This document shows, piece after piece, positions 42,601 to 51,512 of a stretch of DNA of 64,000 nt. The stretch comes from Lachnospiraceae bacterium YSB2008. GTDB lineage: Bacteria; Bacillota; Clostridia; Lachnospirales; Lachnospiraceae. Position 1 is the stretch's first letter; the number at the start of each line of letters is the position of its first letter. The stretch lies in NCBI GenBank assembly GCA_000687655.1, contig JHWR01000012.1, positions 1-64,000 on the forward strand, written 5' to 3'. Both the position numbers and the translations under genes were made by a program. The notes beneath the pieces are model-generated. The model worked only from the letters and a program-made list of their open reading frames with translations. It had not been told where the DNA came from and did no database searches.

Positions 42601-42741
42601 AGTTATAAAAATCGTGAAGCAGTAATTACTTTTGAGTATAAAGAATTATTGTTTGTAAAAGGTGCACAGTTTAATGAGTGGATAGAACAGGAAAAACGTG
42701 ACCTTGTTCAACTCAGAAAAGAGGGAGAAATAATACAGTGA
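39622..42741 (+). CDS. DUF499-family ATPase (defence-associated)
   Basis: 1039 residues. An AAA+-like ATPase with Walker A in TQAMGGGKTHNMLALALL (about 72-88) and Walker B in KILILLDELPPYLENA (about 160-175); the pattern, including the NLFSALGKSQLANVCLVFSD-type sensor block, is that of DUF499 (COG1483). Near residue 853 a short YEIRYTTDGSEPKENG module resembles the chitobiase-C/Fn3-like CHB_HEX domain. DUF499 proteins occur beside DUF1156 methylases and SNF2 helicases in predicted phage-defence loci. ATG 39622 follows AAAGGAG. First gene of the operon; the next gene overlaps its stop by 4 bases. Confidence 0.85.
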   Translation: MKALKEMLTPRKSVFLDTTRDDVLNLSDFAEGTIDAEKFFSENFRTQGMNMLFDTAFKRFKGESDTGVIKLTQAMGGGKTHNMLALALLANDKELRESVLGEKASGIGDIRVVTFSGRENADYGIWGNIAEQLGKKELFRDYYSPLKAPGEKAWINLLKDDKILILLDELPPYLENAKAITVGNSDLSKVTIAALANLFSALGKSQLANVCLVFSDLKATYESGSELLQSSFKELEAEANRIAIEIAPVQLNSDEVYSILRKRLFEDGSISKQYGIDKNDIAIKYKDAVSITKGLGFTAYTGENVYKGIIDSYPFHPSIKDLYARFKENQNFQQTRGLIKLMRQVVREFYDSGMAENNYLINVFDVNLNNPNLLALFRQIKPSLEDAISHDIAQEGKAIAELLDEERNDGNDYAQQIVKLLLVASLSTASHGILGLTEPEIFGFLSAPKTDINILKAALEELKAQCWYIKTDNMGRLYFQNTKNMVAEMNTLVESYTNDNARKELRNILKTNFEPKLKTCYELLYVLPAVDEIEADEKKIALVIYEPYSGNELHPHLLEYYNRISLKNRVMFLSGNRSVMEKLYANSKKLKAIETIVNNMKDEGVPATDQQRKEAEATLDKTLQALFSSIRETFVTLHYPTKNGLEHTDFRLEFKENKFDGELQVINTLRSVMKYDDYSKDDAFLETLRKKCEARLFTTKEMPYSQICERAATETSWQWYHPDQLDTLRNDCLKKDKWREIGGYLVKGPFPKDPTSVNVTQQSYDEKTQEFVYHIKGVGGRVYYDIGSDPTSASTEIDDTVFRTKEPKVRFICIDPDRERETGDVVEVIGKAPLKYQQRVTPNGIVFEFVTNPNYEIRYTTDGSEPKENGGLYNGEFPVSDSAKYVSVATMFEGKPIEEKQILVDRSGKTPEEKKIDLNKSVIYRLKAKKQLSDTESAYNELEHLEKYDGVFIKGASAYIYEKSNETNYVEYNANIPYLAGDLRALIDLIRETSYKNREAVITFEYKELLFVKGAQFNEWIEQEKRDLVQLRKEGEIIQ

Positions 42742-43289
42742 AAAAAGACTACATAGGATTTGGTTATAACCCGGTTGAGTCTGACAACCATTTTTATGTG
42801 GTTATTCCGGAAGACAAAGCTAAGGACGTTGAAATATATGAAAGATTTCATTGGGATGATGGTGACCAAATTATTAATAAAAAGGATGTATTAAAACTTA
42901 AAGTGCCAAGGTACAAATGGTCTAAAGTTGTCGATAGTCTTACTAAAGAATTCAATGGACGTTTAAAAACAGAAAAAAAAGCACAAGGAAAGTTTAAACC
43001 TGGGATATCTGTACCTTTGGAAAAACTCTTCGGTAAGGAAATGATGGTTTTGTTGTGGGGAATTGAGAATAATGATCCTGCTGGTATTCCCACAGCTATA
43101 AGAAATTGGCTTGGATTGCAACCGGAAGAGCGTTGGTGGTTATATACCATGACAAATGCAAGCACTGGCGGTATAAATGATAAAAAAGGATGGAGAACGG
43201 CACTTAGGTATGCGTTGTGTGAAAATCCCATAGATGAATCTGATCAGATGACGATTGAACAGTTTTTAGGAGGAAGTGGAGATGAGTAA
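42738..43289 (+). CDS. DUF3780-family protein (defence-associated)
   Basis: 183 residues from a GTG at 42738 in the GTGA overlap with the ATPase stop. The protein matches the DUF3780 pattern: start KKDYIGFGYNPVESDNHFYV, then VPRYKWSKVVDSLTKEFN, GKEMMVLLWGIENNDPA and WLGLQPEERWWLYTMTNA. No catalytic motif is visible. It is found only with DUF499 and DUF1156 genes as far as I recall, so it is likely a small structural partner of the ATPase or methylase. Overlaps the methylase start by 8 bases. Confidence 0.8.
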   Translation: MKKDYIGFGYNPVESDNHFYVVIPEDKAKDVEIYERFHWDDGDQIINKKDVLKLKVPRYKWSKVVDSLTKEFNGRLKTEKKAQGKFKPGISVPLEKLFGKEMMVLLWGIENNDPAGIPTAIRNWLGLQPEERWWLYTMTNASTGGINDKKGWRTALRYALCENPIDESDQMTIEQFLGGSGDE

Positions 43290-46176
43290 TCAGCTTTCGT
43301 TTATAGAAAAACAGTTTCCAGTAAGTAAGGTAAGTAAGGAGAGTTTCAAGGAACGTAAAGCCGTGCAAAGCCAGACTCTTACTGGACTTGGTAAGTGGTG
43401 GGGAAGGAAACCACTTATATTAGTGCGGGCTGCTATTTTGGGATGCTTATTGCCTTCAACTGATAACCCTAAGAAGGATATGGAAATCTTCCAAAAGTTG
43501 CTTATGGTCGATAATGAGGGATTATGGCTTCGTAAGCAGAAAGCCATTCCGGCCTCGGAATTATATGGACTAGTGACGAGTAATAAGAGATTATCCCGTT
43601 ATACTGATGAATGGTTTGTTAAACAAGATGGAAAAATAAAGATTTCGCCTAATGTGGATAAGAATGAAGTTGAAAAGAGAGTTTTCTCATCACTTGGATA
43701 TGATGATAAGCTCAAATATTGTCTGCGCCCAGAAGAAGTTTTAAATATTTCTGAAATGGCATGGAAGGATATCAATAATTATTGTGGGACTTCAGCAAAC
43801 AGTATTGGAGAGTTTGTAACACAACTTTCTGAAAAAAGATATGGTCACAGAATTACTGTTGGTGATTGCTTTTCTGGAGGCGGTAGTATTCCATTTGAGG
43901 CAGCAAGGATAGGAGCTAACTCGTTTTCAAGTGATTTAAATCCGATTGCAGCACTACTTTCTTGGGCGGATTTAAATATTTTTCCTGATTTACATGCTGG
44001 AAATGAGACGGTTTATAGGTATCAGGAAAAACTACTATCAATGGTTCAAAAAAAGATTGATGAGCTTGGAATAGAAATTAACGAAGAAGGTGATAGGGCA
44101 TCAGCGTATATTTATTGCACTGAGACGGCATGTCCAGAATGTGGATATAAAATTCCACTTTCTTCAAGTTGGGTTGTTGGCAAAGGATCAAAGACTGTTG
44201 CAAAACTCCAGGATAATGATAATGGTACTTTTTCTATAAGTATTAAAATGAATGCTACTGCTGAAGAATTAAAAGAGGCGGCTGATGGAACTTTAAGTTC
44301 TAAAGGTATTATGTGTCCTCATTGTGGAAAGACGACTCCTATTTCTTCAATACGTCATGATACGGTTGATAAAGACGGAAATACTATATATGGATTGAGA
44401 AAATGGAATAAGGAGGAATTTGCTTTTTCTGAAAACGATAGTTTATCAGATAGATTGTACTGTATTAGATATGAAAAGTCTGACGGTGAACGGTATTATG
44501 TTGCACCAACTGCTGACGACCTCGAAAGAGAGAAAAAGGTTATCAGTCTTATTGCTAAAGGTATTAAAGAATGGCAGGACGAGGGATTAATATCCTCTAT
44601 GAAAATTGAAAATGGTTTTAACACAGATCAGCTTATTAGAGAGCGTGGTTGGCAATACTGGCATCAATTGTTTAATCCAAGGCAACTGTTGACAAATAAA
44701 TTATTAATTGAGACCATTCTTGAATCTGCTACAAGTGAGCTTGAATACGCGGTTGGAGTTATGGTTTTGAACAAATCGTTAGATTGGAATAGTAAACTAT
44801 GTAGATGGGGTACTGGGCAAGCAAGAGAGTCAATGGCTCAAACATTTTATAACCAAGCACTGAATACTATTTGGCAATATGGAACAAGAGGGTTTATTCT
44901 TTTACGCCCCGCAATTTCAGTATCGGTTGGCACCTTAAACGGAGATTTTTCTGGAAAGCGAAGCGTTCAACTTGAAGATGCGCGGGATGTAAAAGATACA
45001 TGTGATTATTGGATTACAGACCCTCCTTATGCAGATGCAGTAAATTACCATGAATTATCAGAGTTCTTTTTGGCATGGGATAAAACAATAATCAGTAAGG
45101 CTTTTCCGGAATGGTACACAGATAGCAAACGTATTCTCGCAGTGAGGGGAGATTCGGATTTTTCAAATACAATGATAGAGATATATTCAAATCTCGCAAA
45201 TCATATGTTTGACGATGGAATGCAGGTTGTAATGTTTACACATTCCGATCCTGCGGTATGGGCACAGCTTGCAATTATCATGTGGAAAGCTGGATTAAAG
45301 GTTACAGCTGCTTGGAATATAGCTACAGAAACAGAAGCCGTTGGACTAAAGAGTGGAAACTATGTAAAAGGAACTGTGCTTCTTGTTTTACGTAAGCAGA
45401 CGGGTAGCGACATTGCTTTTCTTGATGAGATTAATGCGGATATTCGTAACGAAGTAAGAAGACAGATAGAGAGTATGCAGCAATTGGATGATAAGGAAGA
45501 GCCTAACTTTTCAGATCCCGATTATGTGCTCGCTGCATATGCTGCATCTCTTAAGGTACTTACATCTTATGTATCCATTGAGGATTTAGATCTTGATTAT
45601 GAATTAAATCAGGCTATCAGTAATCCTGCAAAGAGCAAGGTTGTCGCAATCATTGAAAATGCAAAGAAGATTGCATATGATTGTGTTATTCCTCTTGAAT
45701 TTGATGATTATCTTTGGAGAGATTTGACCAATGCAGAAAAGTTTTATATTAAAGGACTTGAAGGTGAAAAACATGGTGATTATCAGATAGGAACATATCA
45801 GGAATTTGCAAGAGGATTCTCTATTGCGGGATATGCTCAGATGATGGCAAGTGAGAAGGCGAATACCGCACGCTTAAAAACACCTGTTGAAATGGCAGGT
45901 AGAACTATAGGTGATGTGCCTGATTTTGAGCATTCTGTGATGCGTACTATTTTTGAGGGAATATATGTAGGTGTAAAGGAAGACAATAATCCTAATAAGG
46001 CATTGGGCTTCATTAAGTCTGAGATGCAGAATTATTGGGATAAGCGTGAGATGATCCAGCAGATTCTGAGATTTCTTGTGGACATTAAGGATATATCCAA
46101 TATGCAGGATCACTGGGGAGAATCATCAGAGATGGCAGATTTGCTACTTACTCTGGTTTCACATGACAGCGTATAA
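43282..46176 (+). CDS. DUF1156 adenine-specific DNA methylase with Zn ribbon
   Basis: About 964 residues from ATG 43282 (GGAGG 7 bases upstream). The DUF1156 start block is present (KWWGRKPLILVRAAILG, about 38-55). The AdoMet-binding motif is GDCFSGGGSIPFEAARIGA (about 193-211). A zinc ribbon with CPECG and CPHCG pairs lies between about 282 and 350. The N6-adenine type catalytic motif DPPYADAVNY is at about 580. COG1743-type. It would mark host DNA so that the helicase-nuclease part attacks only unmodified DNA. No separate restriction enzyme or specificity subunit is present. Confidence 0.88.
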   Translation: MSNQLSFIEKQFPVSKVSKESFKERKAVQSQTLTGLGKWWGRKPLILVRAAILGCLLPSTDNPKKDMEIFQKLLMVDNEGLWLRKQKAIPASELYGLVTSNKRLSRYTDEWFVKQDGKIKISPNVDKNEVEKRVFSSLGYDDKLKYCLRPEEVLNISEMAWKDINNYCGTSANSIGEFVTQLSEKRYGHRITVGDCFSGGGSIPFEAARIGANSFSSDLNPIAALLSWADLNIFPDLHAGNETVYRYQEKLLSMVQKKIDELGIEINEEGDRASAYIYCTETACPECGYKIPLSSSWVVGKGSKTVAKLQDNDNGTFSISIKMNATAEELKEAADGTLSSKGIMCPHCGKTTPISSIRHDTVDKDGNTIYGLRKWNKEEFAFSENDSLSDRLYCIRYEKSDGERYYVAPTADDLEREKKVISLIAKGIKEWQDEGLISSMKIENGFNTDQLIRERGWQYWHQLFNPRQLLTNKLLIETILESATSELEYAVGVMVLNKSLDWNSKLCRWGTGQARESMAQTFYNQALNTIWQYGTRGFILLRPAISVSVGTLNGDFSGKRSVQLEDARDVKDTCDYWITDPPYADAVNYHELSEFFLAWDKTIISKAFPEWYTDSKRILAVRGDSDFSNTMIEIYSNLANHMFDDGMQVVMFTHSDPAVWAQLAIIMWKAGLKVTAAWNIATETEAVGLKSGNYVKGTVLLVLRKQTGSDIAFLDEINADIRNEVRRQIESMQQLDDKEEPNFSDPDYVLAAYAASLKVLTSYVSIEDLDLDYELNQAISNPAKSKVVAIIENAKKIAYDCVIPLEFDDYLWRDLTNAEKFYIKGLEGEKHGDYQIGTYQEFARGFSIAGYAQMMASEKANTARLKTPVEMAGRTIGDVPDFEHSVMRTIFEGIYVGVKEDNNPNKALGFIKSEMQNYWDKREMIQQILRFLVDIKDISNMQDHWGESSEMADLLLTLVSHDSV

Positions 46177-46194
46177 AGACGAGGAGGGTTTCTT

Positions 46195-48942
46195 GTGGTA
46201 AATCGGTATTCCAGTAGGTCGCAAAAGCTGGATGAGGCATTTTTAAATAAAAAACTTGTCAATGCTGCAAGTTATGATCGTATTGCGGGATACTTTTGTT
46301 CATCTATTCTTGAAGTTGCAGGTGAAAGCATAGAAGGCGTTTCGGGCAGCGTACGTGTTATCTGCAATTCGGGTCTTTCAAAGGAAGATGTGGATGTAGC
46401 CAATTATGCCCAAAGAGTTAAACAGGAGTGGTGTGGTTTCAATCCGGAGGAAAAATACACTACACCAGAAAGTGCACTTCGCCTTAGAAGATTATATAAG
46501 TTGATTAAAGACGGGAAACTTAAGATAAGGATTATTCCTGATGAGGTATATGGCCTTATGCATGGCAAAGCGGGCGTGATCCGCTATAATGACGGAACAG
46601 CTACAAGTTTTCTCGGAAGTATCAATGAGACAAGGAGTGCATTTCAGCTTAATTACGAGATGATATGGGAAGATGATTCTTCTGATGCTATTGACTGGGT
46701 ACAGGCTGAATTTGATTTCTTTTGGAATAACAAGTATGCGGTCGATTTATGTGATTTTGTAGTGGAAGACATCAATCGCATTTCAAGGAGAGTTATTATC
46801 CCTCTCGAAAAATGGAGACAGGACTTTAAGGATGAGATTCCGGCTGTTGCAGTTGAGGAACCGGTATTCCGTAAAGAATTTGGTCTGTGGGAACATCAGA
46901 AATATTTTGTTGAGCTAGCGTTTAAGGAACACCAAAAGGACGGCGGGGCTAGGTTCTTACTTGCTGATCAGGTAGGATTGGGAAAAACGGTACAGCTTGC
47001 TATGTCTGCAAAGCTTATGGCTTTATATGGAGATAAGCCGGTGCTTATTATTGTACCGAAGACATTGATCTTCCAGTGGCAGGATGAACTGAATACACTT
47101 CTTGATATGCCGTCTGCTGTCTGGACAGGGCATGGATGGCAGGATGAAACAGGTTATTTTTATCAGGCAGAAAGCTCAAGATCTATTCTTAAGTGTCCGA
47201 GAAGAGTCGGTATCATTTCTCAGGGATTGGTAAGCAGGCGGACGGATGCATACGACCTTTTGACCCAGAGGGATTACGAATGCGTAATCCTTGACGAAGC
47301 TCATAGAGCAAGACGAAGAAATCCTACGAGGGATCCAGATAAGAATAAAGCGGATGCAAATTATCTCTTGCGTTTCATTAACGATATCAGCCTGAAGACA
47401 AAGAGCATGCTACTTGCTACGGCAACGCCTGTTCAGGTGAATACAATTGAAGCCTATGATCTGATTCATGCGCTATCCATGCCGACTAAAAAGGTTATGG
47501 GTGATATCTATAGTGAATGGATTCAAAAACCGCAAACAATGCTGGATATGGTCTGTGGTAAGATTCCGGTACCTGAGAGCGAGATTAAAATGTGGAACAT
47601 TATCCGCAATCCGCTTCCACCAAAATCTACACGTTCGTTTAAGATAAATACACTACGAGATCAGCTAGATGTTCCGGATGATGTGTATGTTGTTGATGCG
47701 GATATGTATCAGGGGCTTCGGGCATCAAAGAAAGATAAAGTAAGAGCACTTTATACAACGGATGATTTTGTGATGAATTATAATCCGTACATCCGCCATA
47801 TAGTTAGACGAACAAGAAAATATCTGGAAAACACAATCAATCCAGCTACGGGTGAATCTTATCTTAAGAAGATTGAGGTGGTGCTTCATGGTGAGAATGA
47901 AAGCGAATCTCTTGTACTTGAAGGCTATCAGCGCCAGGCATACGAGAAGGCACAGGAGTTTTGTAATATGCTCTCAAAACGAGTTAAGGCAGGCGGGTTT
48001 CTTTCTATGCTGATGCTTAAACGTATAGGAAGTACCATATTGGCGGGCAAGAGTACGGCCAGAAAGATGCTTGCATGGACGGAAGAAGGTCGGCAGATTT
48101 TATCTGATGAGTTCGATGTGAACTTTGAGGATGATGATTTTGATGAAGATGATAGCGAAGTTAAAGAGCTTACGGCAGATGAGATCGAATGTCTGCATGA
48201 GCTTGTAAAATATCTTGATCTCGATAAGAATGATGATCCAAAATACAACGAAGTATTGGAAATCGTAACGAGGGGAACGGAAGACACGAAGCCGTGGAAA
48301 GATATGGGATGCATTATCTTTTCACAGTATTATGATAGTGCTCATTTTGTGGCACAGGGACTCTCCAACGATATTGCCGATTGCACTGTTGGATTATATG
48401 CAGGTGGTGACAAGTCCGGTCTGTTCTTAAATGGTGTATTTACGAAGTGCACTAAAGAAGATATCAAATCAAAGGTAAAGGGCCACGAAATCAAGCTTCT
48501 GGTAGGTACAGATGCAGCAAGTGAAGGCTTGAATTTACAAACGCTTTCAACCTTGATAAATCTCGACCTCCCGTGGAATCCGACAAGGCTTGAACAGCGA
48601 AAAGGGCGTATCCAGCGTATCGGTCAGGTAAGCGACAAAATCCATATCTACAACATGAGATACAAAGATTCTGTTGAGGATAAGGTTCATAGCGTACTAT
48701 CCGAAAGGTTGGAAGATATCTTTGATATGTTCGGTCAGATTCCGGATACGTTGGAAGATGTATGGATTGATATAGCATTAAATAATGAGGCTCAGGCAAA
48801 AGAACGTATCAGTGCGATTCCCACTAAGAATCCTTTTACAATAAAGTATGAGACTATACCTTTGAAAACCGAAAACTGGGAGGCCTGCGAAACTGTTTTG
48901 GATAAGCACGATAAAATGAAACAGTTAATGAAAGGTTGGTAA
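46195..48942 (+). CDS. PLD-like nuclease domain fused to SNF2 helicase
   Basis: 915 residues from GTG 46195 (GAGGAGGG 6 bases upstream). Residues 1-190 form one phospholipase D-like half site with HGKAGVIRYNDGTATSFLGS, then N-E (about 122-150). The SNF2 helicase core follows: Walker A ADQVGLGKTVQLAMS (about 256-270), DEAH box VILDEAHRARRR (about 364-375), LATATPVQ, and in the second lobe GTDAASEGLNLQ and NPTRLEQRKGRIQRIGQ (about 795-812). Residues 640-665 are a very acidic insert (EDDDFDEDDSE). Class 1 DISARM and related systems also combine SNF2 helicases with PLD proteins. Likely the DNA translocase and nuclease of the system. Confidence 0.88.
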   Translation: MVNRYSSRSQKLDEAFLNKKLVNAASYDRIAGYFCSSILEVAGESIEGVSGSVRVICNSGLSKEDVDVANYAQRVKQEWCGFNPEEKYTTPESALRLRRLYKLIKDGKLKIRIIPDEVYGLMHGKAGVIRYNDGTATSFLGSINETRSAFQLNYEMIWEDDSSDAIDWVQAEFDFFWNNKYAVDLCDFVVEDINRISRRVIIPLEKWRQDFKDEIPAVAVEEPVFRKEFGLWEHQKYFVELAFKEHQKDGGARFLLADQVGLGKTVQLAMSAKLMALYGDKPVLIIVPKTLIFQWQDELNTLLDMPSAVWTGHGWQDETGYFYQAESSRSILKCPRRVGIISQGLVSRRTDAYDLLTQRDYECVILDEAHRARRRNPTRDPDKNKADANYLLRFINDISLKTKSMLLATATPVQVNTIEAYDLIHALSMPTKKVMGDIYSEWIQKPQTMLDMVCGKIPVPESEIKMWNIIRNPLPPKSTRSFKINTLRDQLDVPDDVYVVDADMYQGLRASKKDKVRALYTTDDFVMNYNPYIRHIVRRTRKYLENTINPATGESYLKKIEVVLHGENESESLVLEGYQRQAYEKAQEFCNMLSKRVKAGGFLSMLMLKRIGSTILAGKSTARKMLAWTEEGRQILSDEFDVNFEDDDFDEDDSEVKELTADEIECLHELVKYLDLDKNDDPKYNEVLEIVTRGTEDTKPWKDMGCIIFSQYYDSAHFVAQGLSNDIADCTVGLYAGGDKSGLFLNGVFTKCTKEDIKSKVKGHEIKLLVGTDAASEGLNLQTLSTLINLDLPWNPTRLEQRKGRIQRIGQVSDKIHIYNMRYKDSVEDKVHSVLSERLEDIFDMFGQIPDTLEDVWIDIALNNEAQAKERISAIPTKNPFTIKYETIPLKTENWEACETVLDKHDKMKQLMKGW

Positions 48943-48966
48943 TAGAGAAAAAGAGGAGTAATACTT

Positions 48967-50184
48967 ATGCTGAAAAAAGCAACATGGCCATTATTTACAT
49001 TATCTAAGAAAAGAACAAAAATAGATACAAATCCCGACTATCAAAGGCCAGCTGTTTGGACGAAAGCTCAGAAACAATTGCTTATTGATTCTATATTAAG
49101 GGACTACGACGTCCCTAAGATTTATTTGCATGAAAAGGGCAAAGATACTTATGATGTAATTGATGGTCAGCAGAGAATAAGAGCAATTTGGTCTTTTTAC
49201 GATGATGAGTTTTCACTTCCTAAAGATGCTGAACCTGTAAACGGAATAGATATAGCTGGGAAAAAATATAGTGAACTTGATATGGATATATCATCATTGA
49301 TTGATAGTTATAGTCTGGACTTTGTAATTCTCGATACTCAAAATGATGATGAGATTCGAGAAATGTTTTTGAGACTACAAAATGGTACATCCTTAAAAGC
49401 GCAGGAAAAACGTAATGCTATGCCGGGTCGTATGAGGGATTTTATAAGAGAGTTGACAAAGCACGAATTCTTTTCAAAAGTTCATTTTTCAAATACAAGA
49501 TTTACTCATGATCTAGTTGCTGCTCAGATGACAGCGATTGCATTAAATGGAGATATATGTAATATCAAAGATAAAGATCTGAATGAAATGTATGTTAGGT
49601 ATAAAGACTTTGATACTTCGTCAACAGATGCTAAAAATATATATAGAATTCTTGATTATTTGAACAGGATGTTCCCCGATCAGGCTCCTGAATTAAAGAG
49701 GTATAGTACGATTTCTCTGTTTATTCTTATTTTGGATTTAATGCCCAATTATGTCATAAAAGATAGAGAAACTGATATAGCTAAATGGTTTATTGATTTC
49801 GAGGCAAAGAGAGCAGCAGATGAGATGCTGGAACCAGAACAACAGGATCCTAGATTGGTTGTTTATCACGAAAGTGTTTCACATTCGTCTGATGGAGAAG
49901 AATCTCTGAAGTATAGGCATAGCTTTTTGAAGGAAAGCTTACTTGCTACTGTCAACAATCTTCCTCAAAAAGATCCGAAGAGAAATTTTGACGCAGCGCA
50001 GCGACAAGTAATATACAGACGCGGAAATGGCATTTGCAAAATATGTGGCAAGAAATGTGAATGGAACAACTGGGAAGCAGATCATATCCTTCCTTGGAGT
50101 AAGGGCGGACAAACTGAGATTGAGAATGGCCAAGTTTTGTGTCCTACATGCAATCAAAAGAAGAGTGATCAGCTATCGATTTAG
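48967..50184 (+). CDS. DUF262-HNH nuclease (GmrSD-like single-chain)
   Basis: 405 residues. The N-terminal DUF262 domain has NPDYQRPAVWTKAQKQLLID and the hallmark VIDGQQRIRAIW (about 64-75). A helical middle follows, then a C-terminal HNH domain: CKICGKKCEWNNWEADHILP, then WSKGGQTEIENGQVLCPTCN (about 356-396), with the two CxxC zinc pairs and the catalytic His of ADHI. DUF262-HNH proteins include the type IV GmrSD enzymes, in which DUF262 uses nucleotides and the HNH cuts. ATG 48967 follows AGAGGAG; 24 bases separate it from the helicase, so it is probably part of the same operon. Confidence 0.85.
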   Translation: MLKKATWPLFTLSKKRTKIDTNPDYQRPAVWTKAQKQLLIDSILRDYDVPKIYLHEKGKDTYDVIDGQQRIRAIWSFYDDEFSLPKDAEPVNGIDIAGKKYSELDMDISSLIDSYSLDFVILDTQNDDEIREMFLRLQNGTSLKAQEKRNAMPGRMRDFIRELTKHEFFSKVHFSNTRFTHDLVAAQMTAIALNGDICNIKDKDLNEMYVRYKDFDTSSTDAKNIYRILDYLNRMFPDQAPELKRYSTISLFILILDLMPNYVIKDRETDIAKWFIDFEAKRAADEMLEPEQQDPRLVVYHESVSHSSDGEESLKYRHSFLKESLLATVNNLPQKDPKRNFDAAQRQVIYRRGNGICKICGKKCEWNNWEADHILPWSKGGQTEIENGQVLCPTCNQKKSDQLSI

Positions 50185-50249
50185 TGAATAGCTTTTAAAG
50201 AGATTTTGGAGTCTAGTATTATAGTATGATTTTAGGGAGGACTTGTTCC

Positions 50250-51329
50250 TTGGATGAAAAGAATGTAATACATGTTTCGGAAAAAGAAATAGTTGAAGTA
50301 ACAACATCATATGATCGTATTGATGATGAGATAGATCAGGATGCTTTTGATAATCGCCATAAGGATATAAATATTTTATTAGGAAACCTTTTTAATTATG
50401 CTGAGCTTGGTCGAGAAGTTAAAAATGTAGTTGATCCTGAGTTGGATTATGTTGTTAAGTTTACACCGGAACTCCTTAAAAAAATGAAAGAACATGATAT
50501 TCAGTTTTTGAAAGACAAGGCAACAGGGGAATTGCTTCCAGACCTATATGATTATACAGACAAGGCTATTGGTGGCAAGGTAAGACTTGAGTTGAAAGGA
50601 AAACCTACAGAACAGGATCTTACTAATATTAGTAATTCAATAAATAATATAATTGAGCAACAGCGTTATGATGCTTTGATGGAGGAAGTACAGCAACTGC
50701 ATGTTGTAGCAAAGCGTATTGAGAGAGGACAGGATAATGATAGGTTCGCTAAAGTTAATGCTGGACGAAAGCATTTAATAGATGCATTGCAATATCATGG
50801 GTCAGAAGAAGATCAGAAAAAGATGATAATGGATGCCGTCATGATGCTTAGGGAGGGACGTGAATTAATAGAGAAAACGCTTCTGGATAAAATGGATGCC
50901 CTAGAGCCAGTGCCTGAAAAAACTCTTAAACGTTTGTGGTATTGTTTTAAGGATTCTAAGTATTTTCCCGAGCAAATATCTAGATATGATGATGTTCAGG
51001 AGTATTTTCAGTATTACTATATGTCAATTCAGCCAATGGCGTATGCCTATACTAAACTAAATCAACCACAGCTGGTAGAAAGCTTACTTGAGGACAGTAA
51101 AAAGGTTTTTGAACACAGAAATATTGACCGGCTTGAGTCAGTGGAATTGTTATTACCAAATAGGGAGTTTGATAGTATGTGGTATAAGAATTCCATCGAA
51201 CATGAAAACAGACTTATTGAAGCGTTTAAGGGTCCTAATGAAGATGATGATGTTAAGATAATTATAAGGGGAAGTGAATTATTGGAGGTAATTGATAATG
51301 AACGAGGAGAAGAAAAAGAAAGCGATTAA
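50250..51329 (+). CDS. Unrecognised helical protein, 359 aa, operon partner
   Basis: The likely start is a TTG at 50250 (GTTCC TTG GAT GAA), 10 bases after GGGAGG; ATG 50226 overlaps that site. The protein is soluble and largely helical. It contains KGKPTEQDLTNISNSINNII, then EQQRYDALMEEVQQLHVVAK, which looks like an oligomerisation coiled coil in the middle, and a C-terminal part with YFQYYYMSIQPMAYAYTKLN. I cannot name a family. It overlaps the 51-residue membrane peptide gene by 32 bases, so the two are translationally coupled. Candidate sensor, regulator or immunity factor for the small membrane peptide. Confidence 0.6.
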   Translation: MDEKNVIHVSEKEIVEVTTSYDRIDDEIDQDAFDNRHKDINILLGNLFNYAELGREVKNVVDPELDYVVKFTPELLKKMKEHDIQFLKDKATGELLPDLYDYTDKAIGGKVRLELKGKPTEQDLTNISNSINNIIEQQRYDALMEEVQQLHVVAKRIERGQDNDRFAKVNAGRKHLIDALQYHGSEEDQKKMIMDAVMMLREGRELIEKTLLDKMDALEPVPEKTLKRLWYCFKDSKYFPEQISRYDDVQEYFQYYYMSIQPMAYAYTKLNQPQLVESLLEDSKKVFEHRNIDRLESVELLLPNREFDSMWYKNSIEHENRLIEAFKGPNEDDDVKIIIRGSELLEVIDNERGEEKESD

Positions 51330-51453
51330 TGTTTATGAGGTTGCAGGAAAGGTTGGAGGCGCTGTAAAGACAGTTGGTGGATTTGTGATTGGTGTAGCTG
51401 CAGCAATTCTTGTTACAAAAGGGCCGGATATTGTTAAGAATATAAAAAAATGA
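51298..51453 (+). CDS. Small glycine-zipper membrane peptide, 51 aa
   Basis: ATG 51298 is 9 bases after TTGGAGG, inside the 3' end of the previous gene; TGA at 51451-51453. Residues 1-14 are charged (EEKKKKAINVYE). Residues 15-41 (AGKVGGAVKTVGGFVIG, then VAAAILVTKG) form one membrane helix with a repeating GxxxG pattern, and the end is basic (IVKNIKK). Such glycine-zipper peptides oligomerise in membranes; examples include holin-like and toxin peptides. As the last, overlapping gene of a defence-like operon it may be a membrane effector. That is an inference. Confidence 0.6.
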   Translation: MNEEKKKKAINVYEVAGKVGGAVKTVGGFVIGVAAAILVTKGPDIVKNIKK

Positions 51454-51512
51454 TGACAAACTAAACTGTACATGACTATAGGTTATAGAAATATATTTTA
51501 GGAGGGACAACC

